A DNA stretch of 64,000 nucleotides from Guyparkeria hydrothermalis (GCF_023555385.1 NZ_JAJSED010000001.1:1833501-1897500), one strand, 5' to 3'. Positions 24,073 to 34,421 are shown, numbered from the stretch's first letter. The notes: generated from the letters alone by a model not told the origin. Numbers and translations: made by a program.

Positions 24073-25545
24073 ATGGACAAGAAGCAACGCGACAAGCAAA
24101 CCGAGGAGCAGTCCGCCGAGAAGTCGACCGAGTCGACGGCGTCTTCCTCGACCGGTACGGCCGCCAAGGAGACGGATGCCGCCAAGGCATCCACTTCGAC
24201 GGCTTCCTCCGGGTCCGGCAAGCCCTCGAGTTCGCGCCGGCCGTCGAGACGGCGCTCGAAGGGCAGCAAGGCCAGCAGCGGGTCGACCGCTACGGCCGCG
24301 AAGAAGACACCGGACGAACCGAAGGCCGCCGACGACAAGGCGGCGTCCAAGCCGGACGATGCGAGCAAGAAACCGGCAGCCAAGGGTGGCGCCGACACGT
24401 CCGCTGACGGTGGCAAGTCCACGGCGGCCCCTGCGGGCAAGACCCCGAGGGGCACATCCCCGCGGTCCGGGGTGGCAATGCCCTGGCTGGTGGCCGCGAT
24501 CGCGCTGCTGTTCGCGTTGGCTGCCGTGGGTGGCTGGCAGCTCTGGCGGCTCGACCAGGCCCAGCAGTCGCTGAGCGAATCCAGCCGGACCGACCAGCAA
24601 CAGCTGGCGGATCGGCTCGAGACGCTGTCCGGCGACATCAGCGACACCCAGTCGTCGATAGACACGCTTGAACAGCGTGACGAGGCGATTCGCGAGGAGG
24701 TGGAGTCTGCGTTGTCCGGGCAGCTCGATCAGCTTGCCGAACGACAGGACAACCTCGGCCAGCGGGTCGCGCGCATCGACGACCGGCTTGCTCGCGGCGA
24801 GATCGCGTGGAAGACGGCGGAGGTCGGTTTCCTGCTGACGCGGGCCCAGGAGCGATTGGTGATCGCCCGCGATCCCGACGGGGCACTGCTGGCGCTCAAG
24901 CTCGCCGACGAGCGCGTCGCGGCCCTCTCCCGGCCGCACTGGCTGCCGCTGCGCTCGGCGATCAGCGACGCGATTGCGACCATCGAGGAGGCCGGCGAAG
25001 GCGACCGGGTCGGTCAGGCGCTGGCCCTGCGCCGCCTGGGCGACCGGGTCGATGAGTGGCCGCTGGCCGGGCGGGCCGACGAATCGCCCGAGCCGCAAGA
25101 GACGAGCGAGGCGGCATCCGGGCCAGCCGAGACCGATCTGCCCCCGGCGGACGCCGCGTGGTACGAGAAGGCCTGGGCGGCGACCACCCACTGGCTGTCG
25201 CGCCAGGTGAGCGTGACCCGTTCGGATACGCCGGTACGCCTGCACGAGCGTGTGGCTACCGATCGCGAGATGCGGCTGTGGCTGACCGCGGTGCGCGAGT
25301 CGCTTCTCTCGCGTGACCGCGATGCCCTGACGCGGACCCTCGACGAGTCGCGCGACTGGCTCGAGACCCACTACGCTGCCGACGCGGCCGGACCGGCGGC
25401 GGCACTGGACGCGCTCGAGCGTATCCGGACGCGGTTTACCAGTCGTGAATTCCCCTCGCTGGATGCGGTGCTCCGCGCCTGGGAGCGGGCTTCGGCCTCT
25501 GAAAAAGCGCGCGCCGATGAGACCGGCAAGGAGGCACAGTCATGA
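24073..25545 (+). CDS. hemX: HemX-like membrane-anchored heme biosynthesis protein
   Basis: The 490-residue protein begins with a long low-complexity cytoplasmic region (residues 1-130, rich in Lys, Ser, Ala, Thr). One membrane helix follows (about 138-158, WLVAAIALLFALAAVGGWQLW), then coiled-coil (about 160-240) and the conserved C-terminal HemX domain (AEVGFLLTRAQERLVIARD, ALDALERIRTRF). Although labelled a uroporphyrinogen methyltransferase by homology, HemX lacks the methyltransferase fold and its role is unclear. Its stop overlaps the hemY start by four bases. Confidence 0.9.
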   Translation: MDKKQRDKQTEEQSAEKSTESTASSSTGTAAKETDAAKASTSTASSGSGKPSSSRRPSRRRSKGSKASSGSTATAAKKTPDEPKAADDKAASKPDDASKKPAAKGGADTSADGGKSTAAPAGKTPRGTSPRSGVAMPWLVAAIALLFALAAVGGWQLWRLDQAQQSLSESSRTDQQQLADRLETLSGDISDTQSSIDTLEQRDEAIREEVESALSGQLDQLAERQDNLGQRVARIDDRLARGEIAWKTAEVGFLLTRAQERLVIARDPDGALLALKLADERVAALSRPHWLPLRSAISDAIATIEEAGEGDRVGQALALRRLGDRVDEWPLAGRADESPEPQETSEAASGPAETDLPPADAAWYEKAWAATTHWLSRQVSVTRSDTPVRLHERVATDREMRLWLTAVRESLLSRDRDALTRTLDESRDWLETHYAADAAGPAAALDALERIRTRFTSREFPSLDAVLRAWERASASEKARADETGKEAQS

Positions 25546-26855
25546 AACGCGTGATCGTCTGGACGGTCCTGCTGGTCGTCCTCGTGGCGGCCGGCATCTA
25601 TTTCCTCCCCGACGCGGGCGTGGCCGTGGTGGAGATCGCCGGCTGGCACGTGGAAACCACCGCCGTCGGCCTGCTGGTGGTGGCGGTGCTGGCACTGCTG
25701 GTCCTGCACCTTCTCTGGCGCCTGATCGCGGGCATGCTCAACCTGCCTAGCCGTTGGGCGAACCGCTCGGCCAAGCAGCGCCGCCGTGTCGCCGATGAAA
25801 AACTCCTGCGCGCATGGGCCGAGCGTCAGCGCGGTCAGGCGGAGCTGGCGCAACGCTACGCGCTTGCCGGCGTGGAAGACGGCAGCCTGCCGCCGATGCA
25901 CATCCAGGTGGCGATCGACGCTCTGCTCGACGGTCTGGATCCGTCGCGCAAGGGGGTGCCGGGGCGCAATCGCGAATCGACTCGCGAGGAGATCGGCGAT
26001 CTGTTCGAGACGGTCGGTCGCCGCTTCCCGAAGTTTGCCGAATTCCTGCGGCTGCACATCGTCCAGCGGTTGATCGCGCTGGGCGAGACCGAGTGGGCCC
26101 AGTCGATGCTCGAACCCCTGATCGAGACCCATCCCCGTGACGAGGCGATCCTGCTGATCCGGGCGCAACTGCTGGAAATGGCCGACGACGTCGAGCAACT
26201 GGCGGCGCTGCTGCCCACGCTGCGGCGGATCAAGGACAAGCGCCTGACCGGCGACGAGCTGCTGCGCATGGAGCGGCGCGTGTTGCTCGGCCGGATCGAG
26301 GCCGCCGCGCGCAGCCGCGACGTGGATCGCCTGTCCCGCCTGTGGGCCGAGGCGAATCGCCCGGTGGTCGACAGTGACGCGGTCACCGTCGCTTACGCGC
26401 AGGCCCTGGTGCGCGTCGGCGCTTCGCAGGCGGCGGCCCAGGTGCTGGAAAAGCGGCTGTCGCGCATGCTCGAGGCCTCGACGCTGCAGGCCTGGGCCGA
26501 GATCCCGCATGAGCAGCCGGCCGAGGCGCGTCGTCGCCTGCTGAAGGTGGTGCCGGACGACTGGGCCGAGCCGGGTGAGGCAGCCGATGTCGGTCGTCCG
26601 CGCGAGCGGGCCGCCTTTGCCTACGCCATGGCGCGACTGGCCCTGGCCGAGTCCGACCCGAGTGGCGCGCAGATGTGGATCGGGCGGCTCGGTCCGCTGG
26701 ATCAGGATCTGCGCTACCTCGCTGTGGCTGCCCGCGTTCACGCGCGCCTGCGAGACAGCAGCGAGGCCGCCGTGCTCTACGAGCGGGCCCTGGCTCGTGC
26801 CGGCCTGGAGGGGCAGGTGATACCACCGGAGCCGGCGGCAGCCGATGGCCGCTGA
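25542..26855 (+). CDS. hemY: HemY-like TPR membrane protein
   Basis: The 437-residue protein is the gammaproteobacterial HemY (not protoporphyrinogen oxidase). Two N-terminal membrane helices (about residues 4-22 and 42-62) are followed by the HemY_N region ([33 protein letters not shown]) and helical TPR-like repeats to the end. It is thought to scaffold late heme synthesis or lipopolysaccharide-linked complexes at the inner membrane, but the exact job is unknown. It overlaps hemX by four bases and ubiD by eleven. Confidence 0.92.
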   Translation: MKRVIVWTVLLVVLVAAGIYFLPDAGVAVVEIAGWHVETTAVGLLVVAVLALLVLHLLWRLIAGMLNLPSRWANRSAKQRRRVADEKLLRAWAERQRGQAELAQRYALAGVEDGSLPPMHIQVAIDALLDGLDPSRKGVPGRNRESTREEIGDLFETVGRRFPKFAEFLRLHIVQRLIALGETEWAQSMLEPLIETHPRDEAILLIRAQLLEMADDVEQLAALLPTLRRIKDKRLTGDELLRMERRVLLGRIEAAARSRDVDRLSRLWAEANRPVVDSDAVTVAYAQALVRVGASQAAAQVLEKRLSRMLEASTLQAWAEIPHEQPAEARRRLLKVVPDDWAEPGEAADVGRPRERAAFAYAMARLALAESDPSGAQMWIGRLGPLDQDLRYLAVAARVHARLRDSSEAAVLYERALARAGLEGQVIPPEPAAADGR

Positions 26856-28419
26856 GGCGACGACCCGGGAGCACCGGGCCGCGCTGGGGGATCTGCGCCG
26901 ATTTCTCGACTACCTCGAGGCGCGCGGCGAGCTGGTGCGCGTCACCGAGCCTGTCGATCCCGATCAGGAAATGACGGTACTGGCCGACCGCGTGCTGCGC
27001 GCCGGCGGCCCGGCCTTGCTGATCGAGCGTCCGACCGGCTTCGATACCCCCGTGCTTCTCAACCTGTTCGGCACCCCCGAGCGGGTAGCGCTGGGCATGG
27101 GCGGTCAGGGGCTCGCGGATCTGCGCGAGATCGGCCGGCTGCTCGCTTTCCTCAAGGAGCCGGACCCGCCGGCGGGCCTGAAGGAGGCCTGGCGCAGCCT
27201 GCCCATCTTCAAGAAGGTGCTCGACATGGCGCCGAGGCAGGTGAAGAAGGCGCCGGTGCAGGAGGTGGTGCTCGAAGGCGACGAGATCGATCTCGCCGAC
27301 TGGCCGATCCAGACCTGCTGGCCGGAGGACGCCGCACCGCTGATCACCTGGGGGCTGACCACGACCCGTGGCCGGCCGCGCAAGGGCGGTGGGCTCGAGG
27401 CCGATCCCGAGGACGCCGCGGCGGTTGGGCGCGAGCGGCTGAACATGGGCATCTACCGCCAGCAGGTGATCGGCCGCAACCGGGTGATCATGCGCTGGCT
27501 CGCCCACCGTGGCGGCGCGCTCGATTTCGCCCACTGGCAGGAGACCCATCCCGGCGAACCGTTCCCGGTTGCCGTGACCCTGGGCGCCGACCCGGCGACC
27601 ATCCTCGGCGCGGTCACGCCGGTGCCCGACACCCTCTCCGAATATGCCTTTGCCGGGCTGCTGCGCGGCGAGCGCACCCGGTTGGTGAGTTGCCTGTCAC
27701 ACGACCTGCTGGTGCCGGCGAACGCCGAGATCGTGCTCGAGGGGTTCATCCACCCCGACGACACCGCCGTCGAGGGCCCCTACGGGGACCACACGGGCTA
27801 CTACAACGAGACCGAGACCTTCCCGGTGATGACGGTCGAGCGCATCACCCACCGCCGGGACCCGATCTACCACAGCACGCACACCGGCCGCCCGCCCGAC
27901 GAGCCGGCCATCCTCGGGGTAGCGCTCAACGAGGTGTTCGTGCCGCTGATCCAGAAGCAGTTCCCCGAGATCGTCGACTTCTACCTGCCGCCGGAAGGCT
28001 GCTCCTACCGCATGGCGGTGGTGTCGATGAAGAAGCAGTACGCCGGGCACGCCAAGCGCGTGATGATGGGCGTGTGGAGCTTCCTGCGCCAGTTCATGTA
28101 CACCAAGTTCGTGATCGTGGTCGACGACGACGTCGACGCGCGTTCCTGGGAGGACGTGATCTGGGCGATGACAACCCGCATGGACCCGGTGCGCGACACC
28201 ACGCTGGTCGACCACACGCCGATCGATTATCTCGATTTCGCCTCGCCGGTCTCCGGCCTGGGCGGCAAGATGGGGCTGGATGCGACCTCGAAGTGGCCGG
28301 GCGAGACCGACCGCGAGTGGGGCCGGCCGATCCGCCCGGATCGAGAGGCCCAGGCGGCGATGAGCGAGGTGTTCGATGCGGTCATGGCCGAGGCGGCCGC
28401 GGCGCGCGGCGAGGGCTAG
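26845..28419 (+). CDS. ubiD: 4-hydroxy-3-polyprenylbenzoate decarboxylase UbiD
   Basis: UbiD removes the carboxyl group from the polyprenyl-hydroxybenzoate intermediate of ubiquinone synthesis, using prenylated FMN made by UbiX. The 524-residue protein shows [18 protein letters not shown] near the start and [19 protein letters not shown] (prFMN site). The active-site acidic strip is visible in [14 protein letters not shown], and [10 protein letters not shown]-like [17 protein letters not shown] lies near the end. Length matches E. coli UbiD. It overlaps hemY, so quinone and heme synthesis may be co-expressed. UbiX is not in the window. Confidence 0.96.
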   Translation: MAAEATTREHRAALGDLRRFLDYLEARGELVRVTEPVDPDQEMTVLADRVLRAGGPALLIERPTGFDTPVLLNLFGTPERVALGMGGQGLADLREIGRLLAFLKEPDPPAGLKEAWRSLPIFKKVLDMAPRQVKKAPVQEVVLEGDEIDLADWPIQTCWPEDAAPLITWGLTTTRGRPRKGGGLEADPEDAAAVGRERLNMGIYRQQVIGRNRVIMRWLAHRGGALDFAHWQETHPGEPFPVAVTLGADPATILGAVTPVPDTLSEYAFAGLLRGERTRLVSCLSHDLLVPANAEIVLEGFIHPDDTAVEGPYGDHTGYYNETETFPVMTVERITHRRDPIYHSTHTGRPPDEPAILGVALNEVFVPLIQKQFPEIVDFYLPPEGCSYRMAVVSMKKQYAGHAKRVMMGVWSFLRQFMYTKFVIVVDDDVDARSWEDVIWAMTTRMDPVRDTTLVDHTPIDYLDFASPVSGLGGKMGLDATSKWPGETDREWGRPIRPDREAQAAMSEVFDAVMAEAAAARGEG

Positions 28420-28432
28420 TCGGCCGGGAGCC

Positions 28433-29842
28433 TCAGTCGGCGGTCGCTTCCGTCGGGGCGAGCACGCAGCGGTTCCGGCCCTGTTCCTTGGCCTGGTATA
28501 GCGCGTCGTCCGCCCGGGCGAAGGCGGTTTCCATTTCCTCGCCGATCTGTAACTCGGTCAGCCCGCAGGAGACCGTCACGGTGAGCTCCCGCTCGCGTGA
28601 GCGCAGCTTGGTGCGGGCGAGCTTGCCGCGAATGCGGTCGACCACCTTGAGCGCTTCCTCGCCACTCGCCCCCGGCAGCAGCATGACGAACTCCTCCCCG
28701 CCGAAACGCGCGATCATGTCGACGTCGCGGACCAGCTTCGAGAACGTCTTGGCAACGATGATCAGTGTCTTGTCGCCGGCCTGATGGCCGAGCGTGTCGT
28801 TGATGTCCTTGAAGTAGTCCAGATCCCAGATCGCCAGGGTCAGCGGGCCGCCGTCGCGGCGGGCGCGCGCGATTTCCAGGTGCGCGCGGTGATCGAAGGC
28901 GAGCCGATTGGGCAGGCCGGTGAGGTTGTCGCGGAACAGCTTGGCCTCGCTCTGCTTGAGCTGCTCCTCGAGAAAGCGCGTCTGGCCCTCGAGCTGGGCG
29001 AGGCGTTCGCGCAGCTGCTTGTTGTCCGCCTCGATGTCCGCCTGGCGTCGCTCCTCCCCCTGCTGGAATGACTGCACCTGCTGGCGGATGCGCGTGATCC
29101 GTTCACGCACGGCGAGCTTGAGCCCGTCGAGGTCGTCGGCCGATTCCACCTCGGCGTCGATGCTGTCGACCTGCTGGCGCAGCGTGTCGTCGAGCCTGAG
29201 GCGCGCGTCGCGTTGCTCGACGAGATCGTCGCTCTGCAGCTGGGTGTGCTGGTCGATGTCGGCCAGCGCTTCGGTGACCTGCTCGATGAACCGGGTGAGT
29301 TCGGACTTCTCCTTCTCGATCGCCTGACGCATGTCGTTGATCAGCGTCGCGGCGCGGTCGATCAGGATGCTGGGCAGGGTGCGGTCGTCGGGGTCGTCAA
29401 TCGCCGAGATCAGGCGGGCGCGACGGCCCTCGAGCGAGTCGACGAAGGCGATCCGATCGAGCAGCAGCGGCAGGACTTCCCGTACGTGCGAGGCCGAGCC
29501 GTTGTGCGTGCCGTGACTGGCCGGCGCGGCGGTGTCCTCCGGCTGGCTCTTCGCTTCCTGCTCGCGGATGCGCCGCGCCAGGTCCTCGACCTCGGTCTTC
29601 AGCCGGCCGACCTCGAAGGCGTGATCGTCCTGCTTGCGCGCCTTGTCGCGGATGCGGCTGGCGGCATCGGCCAGGCCGGGGTAGGCCTTGTCGACCGCGA
29701 ACAGCACCCGCGACAGGGTCAGCTTGAGCAGCCCGCCCAGCTCCTGGTCGTGCTCCTCCAGCCGGCCGAGCTCCCCCAGCAGCTGTTCGTAGCGTTCGCG
29801 GTAGTCCTCGCCTTCCGTTGACGGGGTCGGTTCCTCGGCCAT
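28433..29842 (-). CDS. Coiled-coil GGDEF diguanylate cyclase
   Basis: The 469-residue protein makes c-di-GMP by inference. The first ~300 residues are soluble and almost entirely helical, with coiled-coil stretches (EVGRLKTEVEDLARRIREQEAK; QSFQQGEERRQADIEADNKQLRERL). A GGDEF domain (about 305-465) has DNLTGLPNRLAF, DLDYFKDINDTLGHQAGD and the active loop GGEEF at 381-385, which is a functional variant. RxxD, the inhibitory site, would be at RDVD (FSKLVRDVDM). No membrane helix is present. It ends 14 bases from the convergent ubiD and is the last gene of a minus-strand group. Confidence 0.92.
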   Translation of the reverse strand: MAEEPTPSTEGEDYRERYEQLLGELGRLEEHDQELGGLLKLTLSRVLFAVDKAYPGLADAASRIRDKARKQDDHAFEVGRLKTEVEDLARRIREQEAKSQPEDTAAPASHGTHNGSASHVREVLPLLLDRIAFVDSLEGRRARLISAIDDPDDRTLPSILIDRAATLINDMRQAIEKEKSELTRFIEQVTEALADIDQHTQLQSDDLVEQRDARLRLDDTLRQQVDSIDAEVESADDLDGLKLAVRERITRIRQQVQSFQQGEERRQADIEADNKQLRERLAQLEGQTRFLEEQLKQSEAKLFRDNLTGLPNRLAFDHRAHLEIARARRDGGPLTLAIWDLDYFKDINDTLGHQAGDKTLIIVAKTFSKLVRDVDMIARFGGEEFVMLLPGASGEEALKVVDRIRGKLARTKLRSRERELTVTVSCGLTELQIGEEMETAFARADDALYQAKEQGRNRCVLAPTEATAD

Positions 29843-29889
29843 CAGCCTGATCTCCTTTCAGCGGTTGCCGCCGATGCGACAACCTGGCC

Positions 29890-30780
29890 CTAGTGCGGAT
29901 CGATCCGGGACGTATCGCCCGGTTGCGCGCCGAGTCGATCCCTGGGCGCGCGGGATGTCGATGGTAGCGCGATGCTCATCGCGACGGGAATATGATCCGA
30001 CCCGCCCACCGGCCGGGCCTCCGTGCCGCGGATGTCGAGGCCCTGACTGACGGCGATGTGATCGATTGCCCGCTGCGGCCGCCAGCGTGGATACGTCATC
30101 GGCGGCCGGGTCGGCAGCTTTAGGCCGTTCTCGATACACCACTGCTGCATGCCCGGGTCATTCGGCTCGCAGTTGAAGTCGGCCATCACCACCACGTAGC
30201 CGGGCACTTCGCAGAGCACGCCGAGCTGATCGAACTGCATCTCGCGGGCGCGCCGGCTCAGGGCCAGATGGGTGTCGATCACCCGCAGCGGGTGCCCGTC
30301 CCAGAGAAAGTCGGCCACCAGCGCGCCGCGCCCCGGCATCCGGCCGGGGAGTGGGCACTGGTCGACCTGGATCGGCTCGATCCGGCTGATCAGGCCGAGC
30401 GCGTGCTTGCCGAACTGGCCCAGGTCGCGATTGACGCGCACCGCCCAGTGCGGCAGCTCGGCCAAGTCGGCGAGATGCTCGGCTTGGTTGAGAAAGCGGC
30501 TGCGAATCGAACCGGCGTCGGCTTCCTGCAGCCCGATGATGTCGAAGTGCGCCAGGGCCGGGCCGATGGCGGCGAGGCTGTGGTCGCGGTCGGCGCTGGG
30601 GAACAGGTGCTTCCAGCCGCCGGTCAGGTAGTCGCGGTAGCGATGGGTGGCGATGCCGACCTGGATGTTGTGCGACAGCAGACGCAGCGGCTGGTGGCCG
30701 CGCACCGCGGTGAAGTCGTGGGGGCCGTCGGTCGGACGGCTGGTCTCCAGGCAACGGCGGCTGGCGGGCCGGCGCCTCAT
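29890..30780 (-). CDS. Endonuclease/exonuclease/phosphatase family protein
   Basis: The 296-residue protein has the EEP fold signatures in order: LLSHNIQVGI, IIGLQEADAGS (metal-binding Glu), VIDTHLALS, VVMADFNCEPND and GGSDHIPVAMSI (catalytic Asp-His). The group includes DNA repair nucleases and lipid or sugar phosphodiesterases, so the substrate cannot be told. No signal peptide is visible. It begins with a four-base overlap on the acetolactate synthase stop, so the two are coupled. A 30-residue tail after the catalytic His is extra. Confidence 0.85.
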   Translation of the reverse strand: MRRRPASRRCLETSRPTDGPHDFTAVRGHQPLRLLSHNIQVGIATHRYRDYLTGGWKHLFPSADRDHSLAAIGPALAHFDIIGLQEADAGSIRSRFLNQAEHLADLAELPHWAVRVNRDLGQFGKHALGLISRIEPIQVDQCPLPGRMPGRGALVADFLWDGHPLRVIDTHLALSRRAREMQFDQLGVLCEVPGYVVVMADFNCEPNDPGMQQWCIENGLKLPTRPPMTYPRWRPQRAIDHIAVSQGLDIRGTEARPVGGSDHIPVAMSIALPSTSRAPRDRLGAQPGDTSRIDPH

Positions 30781-32423
30781 CCGCCCACCAGTGTCTCGCC
30801 CAGGCGTCGGGTCAACTGCTCGTTCTCGCGGTAGTCGACTGGCACGTCGATCACGCAGACGGCATTGCTTGCCATCGCCTCCTTGAGGATCGGCAGCAGG
30901 CCGTCACCGGACTCGACCCGGTAACCCTTGGCGCCAAAGCTCTCGGCGAGCTGGACGAAGTCCGGGTTGCCGAAGTGCACGCCGGTGCTGCGACCGAAGC
31001 CACGCCGCTGCTTCATGTCGATCAGGCCGTAGCCGCCGTCGTTCCAGATCAGGACAATGATCGGCGTGTTGCAGCGCACCGCGGTCTCCAGCTCCTGCAC
31101 GTTCATCAGGAAGCCGGCATCGCCGGTGGCGGCGACGATGTGCTGGTCCGGGTAGAGCAGCTTGGCGGCGATCGCGCCGGGCAGGGCGATGCCCATGCTG
31201 GCGAAGCCGTTGGAGATGATGCAGCTGTTGGGCCGCTCGGAACGGTACATGCGCGCCAGCCACATCTTGTGGGCGCCGACGTCGGAGATGACGATGTCGC
31301 GGCTGGAGAGCGCCGTACGCAGGTCCCAGATCAGCTTCTGCGGCTTGATCGGCAGGCAGTCGTCGTCGGCGTGCCGGTTCATGTCCTCGATCAGCGCCTC
31401 GCGCAGATCGCGGAATGCCGGGCCCTCGTGCGGGGTGGTCAGCTCGCCGAGGCGGTTCATGGCGGTGTTGATGTCGCCGACGATGCTGGTGGCGACGGGA
31501 TAGTGCGCGTCGACCTCGGCCGCCTCGGTATCGACGTGGATGATCTGCCGGTCGCGGGTGGGGTGCCACAGCTGGGGGTGGTACTCGACCAGGTCGTAGC
31601 CGATGCAGACGATCACGTCGGCCTGATCGAAGCCGACGTTGACGTAGTCCTTCGACTGCAGGCCCACCGAGCCCAGTGCCATGGGGTGGCGGAACGGGAT
31701 CACGCCCTTGGCCATGAAGGTGTTGGCCACCGGCACATTGAGCCGCTCGGCCAGATTCGCCAGCGCGTCGCTGGCCTCGGCGCGGACCACGCCGTGGCCG
31801 GCGAGGATGATCGGGTGGCGTGCCTCGCTGAGCAGGCGCGCTGCCTGTTCGAGGGACGCCTCGCGCGGTTCGCTCGCCCCGTTTGCGGTCACCGGTAGCG
31901 GGTCGGCGTAGCCGGATTCCACCGGCATGGCGGCGACGTCCTCGGGCAGTTCGATGAAGCTGGCCCCGCCCTTGCCGGCCTCGGCGAACTTGGCCGCTCG
32001 GCGCACCGTCTCGGGGATTGCCGACGGGGTGACCACGCGCGAGGCGTAGCGGGTGATCGGCTCGAACATCCGCACCAGGTCGAGTACCTGGTGAGATTCC
32101 TTGTGCAGCCGGTCGATACCGGCCTGCCCGGCGATCGCGATCAGCGGGGCGTGGTCCATGTTGGCGTCGGCCACGCCGGTGACCAGATTGGTCGCACCGG
32201 GCCCGAGGGTGGAGAAGCACACGCCCGGCTTGCCGGTCAGCCGGCCGACGATGTCGGCCATGAAGGCCGCCCCCTGCTCGTGACGAGTGACCACCAGCTC
32301 GATCGGCGACTCGTTGAGCGCGTCGACGAAGTCGAGGTTCTCCTCGCCCGGGATGCCGAAGACGTACTGGACGCCCTCGTTCTCCAGGCAGCGCAACAGC
32401 AGCTGGGCGCCGGTATGGCTCAC
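30777..32423 (-). CDS. Acetolactate synthase large subunit (catabolic AlsS-like)
   Basis: This TPP enzyme condenses two pyruvates to acetolactate. The 548-residue protein has the catalytic Glu in VVTRHEQGAAFMAD, the TPP-binding motif GDAGFLMNVQELETAVRCNTPIIVLIWND, and an FAD/Rossmann-like central domain. The C-terminal quad MKQRRGFGRSTGVHFGNPDF is typical of the catabolic AlsS branch rather than IlvB/IlvI. No small regulatory subunit gene is adjacent, which agrees. It starts five bases after the dsbA stop and is coupled to the nuclease-family gene downstream; a metabolic link to them is not apparent. Confidence 0.88.
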   Translation of the reverse strand: MSHTGAQLLLRCLENEGVQYVFGIPGEENLDFVDALNESPIELVVTRHEQGAAFMADIVGRLTGKPGVCFSTLGPGATNLVTGVADANMDHAPLIAIAGQAGIDRLHKESHQVLDLVRMFEPITRYASRVVTPSAIPETVRRAAKFAEAGKGGASFIELPEDVAAMPVESGYADPLPVTANGASEPREASLEQAARLLSEARHPIILAGHGVVRAEASDALANLAERLNVPVANTFMAKGVIPFRHPMALGSVGLQSKDYVNVGFDQADVIVCIGYDLVEYHPQLWHPTRDRQIIHVDTEAAEVDAHYPVATSIVGDINTAMNRLGELTTPHEGPAFRDLREALIEDMNRHADDDCLPIKPQKLIWDLRTALSSRDIVISDVGAHKMWLARMYRSERPNSCIISNGFASMGIALPGAIAAKLLYPDQHIVAATGDAGFLMNVQELETAVRCNTPIIVLIWNDGGYGLIDMKQRRGFGRSTGVHFGNPDFVQLAESFGAKGYRVESGDGLLPILKEAMASNAVCVIDVPVDYRENEQLTRRLGETLVGG

Positions 32424-32428
32424 GGCGA

Positions 32429-33088
32429 TCAGTCGCGCTGGTCGCGGATCTGTTCGATCAGCGAGTCGACCACCTGCAGCATCTCGGCGTTGCCGCCTGC
32501 CAACCGGCCGGTGACGAGGTAGCGGCCGTCGACCAGCAGGGCCGGCACGCCGCGCACGCCTGCGGCGTGGGCGATCTGGCCGGTCTTGCGGATCTCGTTC
32601 TGTACCGAGAAGCCCTGGTAGGCGTCGCGGAAGGCCTGCTCGTCGACGCCGAGGTCGGCGTAGAAGCCCGCGATTGCGTCGAGGTCGCGCAAGCGCTTGC
32701 CGTCCTCGTGGATCGCCAGGAACACCTCGCGGTGCGTGTCCTCGACCGCGTCGAGCAGGTCGGCGGCGTAGTAGGCGCGGGTCATCGGCAACCAGTGCTC
32801 GCCGAGGGCCAGCGCGCGGCGCTCGAAGACCACGTCATCCTCGATGCGCTCCAGCCAGGGCTCGAGTTCGGCCTCGAGGTGGTAGCAGTGCGGGCAGCCG
32901 TACCAGAAGAACTCCTGGACCAGGATCTTGCCTTCCGGCGAGGACACATCGGTCTGCACCTCGCGGTAGCCCTTGTCGTCGGCGGCCAGCGCCGGGGCGG
33001 TAACGGCCACGAGGCCGATGGTCAGGAGTGCGAGCAGTCCGCGCTGGAGCTGCTGGAGTCGAGAGGCGACGGTCCGGAAAAGGGTCAT
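32429..33088 (-). CDS. dsbA: Thiol:disulfide interchange protein DsbA
   Basis: DsbA oxidises cysteine pairs of exported proteins in the periplasm. The 219-residue protein has a signal peptide (LLALLTIGLVAVTAPALA, cut near residue 35), the active site CPHC at residues 65-68 in FFWYGCPHCYHLE, and the cis-proline loop GVRGVPALLVDGRY. Size and motifs match DsbA. I chose the ATG at 33088 since the upstream extension adds no signal-like residues. It sits between the CcsA/ResB cytochrome assembly genes and acetolactate synthase, all on the minus strand. DsbB is not in the window. Confidence 0.95.
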   Translation of the reverse strand: MTLFRTVASRLQQLQRGLLALLTIGLVAVTAPALAADDKGYREVQTDVSSPEGKILVQEFFWYGCPHCYHLEAELEPWLERIEDDVVFERRALALGEHWLPMTRAYYAADLLDAVEDTHREVFLAIHEDGKRLRDLDAIAGFYADLGVDEQAFRDAYQGFSVQNEIRKTGQIAHAAGVRGVPALLVDGRYLVTGRLAGGNAEMLQVVDSLIEQIRDQRD

Positions 33089-33149
33089 GTTGGAGAATCC
33101 CCGGTATTCAGTAATGGTCGGTCGGGGCGAACACACCCCGGAACGAAGT

Positions 33150-33188
33150 ATGGGGCAGGCCCGCTGCCCTTGCAGCCGGCTGCCCCAT
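33150..33188. terminator. Long hairpin between ccsA and dsbA
   Basis: ATGGGGCA at one end pairs with TGCCCCAT at the other, and an inner near-perfect stem (GCCCGCTGC with GCAGCCGGC) extends it around a short loop. No U-tract follows on either side, so this may be a stability or rho-linked element rather than a true intrinsic terminator. Confidence 0.4.
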
Positions 33189-33212
33189 GCGTGGTCATGC
33201 GGTCTGGATGGA

Positions 33213-34421
33213 TCAGAGCTCGCCGTAGGAGTGCAGCCCCGAGAGGAACATGTTCACCCCGAGGAAGGCGAAACTGGTGATGAACAGACCGCCGATGCTC
33301 CACCAGGCCATGACCGGGCCACGCCAGCCCTTGGTCAGGCGCATGTGCAGCCAGGCCGCGTAGTTCAGCCAGACGATCAGCGCCCAGGTCTCCTTCGGGT
33401 CCCAGCTCCAGTAGCCGCCCCAGGCCTCGGCGGCCCACATGGCGCCGAGGATGGTGGCGATGGTGAAGAAGGCGAAACCCAGCGCGATCGCCTTGTACTG
33501 GATGTCGTCCATCACCTTGAGCGACGGCAGGCGGTCGTTAGGGCCGTCGCCGCCCATCTTCTGCTTGATCAGGTAGGCGATGCCGACCATCGCGGCGATG
33601 GCGAAGGTGCCGTAGCCGATGAAGTTGGCCGGTACGTGGATCTTCATCCACCAGCTGTTCAGTGCCGGAACCAGCGGCGCGATCACTTCGGCGTCACGCG
33701 TGAACTGGTACCACATCAAAAAGCCCAGGGCGACGCCGACGATCGTCATCACAAAACCGCCGAGGCTGCGACTGTTGTAGCGCTTCTCGTAGAACAGGTA
33801 CAGCAGCGCGGTGACCACGGCGAAGACGATGAACACCTCGTAGAGGTTGCTTACCGGGATATGGCCGTAGTCGAGGTTGATCAGGTAGGACTCGCGCCAG
33901 CGGGAGAAGAAGCCGATGAAGGCCATCGCCACGCCGCTCCAGACCAGGGCGCTGCCGACCTTCAGACCGTACTCGGAGCGCACCGCCAGGCTGATGAAGT
34001 AAGTCGGGATCGAGAGGAAGAACAGCGCGACCATCCACATGGTGGCGGCCTGGCTGGAGAGCAGGAACTTGAACAGGAAGCTCGATTCCTGGAACTGCGC
34101 CAGCGCTTCGCGTCCCACCGCGCCGTCGGCGCCGAGGATGTTGTACTGCCACAGCGCGTAGAGCGATACGACGGCCACCACGCCGGTCAGCCAGCGAGTC
34201 GCCGGCCAGATCCAGCCAAGGAAGCCGAGGCCGAGTGCGGCGCCGAACAGCGTGCCGGTGGCGTAGTAGTCAAGCGACGCGCTGTACTGGCTGTAGCCGA
34301 TGCCGGCCGCCAACAGCATGGCGAGTGCCCACAGCACGTCGATCACGCCGACGCGCCGGCGGGCCGGCAACTCGCTGGCGGGCTCAAACCCGCCGAGCAT
34401 TTGTTCGTTGGGGACGGACAT
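33213..34421 (-). CDS. ccsA: Cytochrome c biogenesis protein CcsA/ResC (System II)
   Basis: CcsA carries heme across the inner membrane and, with ResB, attaches it to CxxCH apocytochromes in the periplasm. The 402-residue protein has about eight to ten membrane helices and the tryptophan-rich heme-handling motif WGGYWSWDPKETWALIVWLNYAAWLHMR, with conserved histidines in KIHVPANFIGY and AWLHMR. I chose the ATG at 34421 (MSVPNEQ) as the longer frame upstream has no features. It follows resB by 31 bases. Confidence 0.95.
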   Translation of the reverse strand: MSVPNEQMLGGFEPASELPARRRVGVIDVLWALAMLLAAGIGYSQYSASLDYYATGTLFGAALGLGFLGWIWPATRWLTGVVAVVSLYALWQYNILGADGAVGREALAQFQESSFLFKFLLSSQAATMWMVALFFLSIPTYFISLAVRSEYGLKVGSALVWSGVAMAFIGFFSRWRESYLINLDYGHIPVSNLYEVFIVFAVVTALLYLFYEKRYNSRSLGGFVMTIVGVALGFLMWYQFTRDAEVIAPLVPALNSWWMKIHVPANFIGYGTFAIAAMVGIAYLIKQKMGGDGPNDRLPSLKVMDDIQYKAIALGFAFFTIATILGAMWAAEAWGGYWSWDPKETWALIVWLNYAAWLHMRLTKGWRGPVMAWWSIGGLFITSFAFLGVNMFLSGLHSYGEL

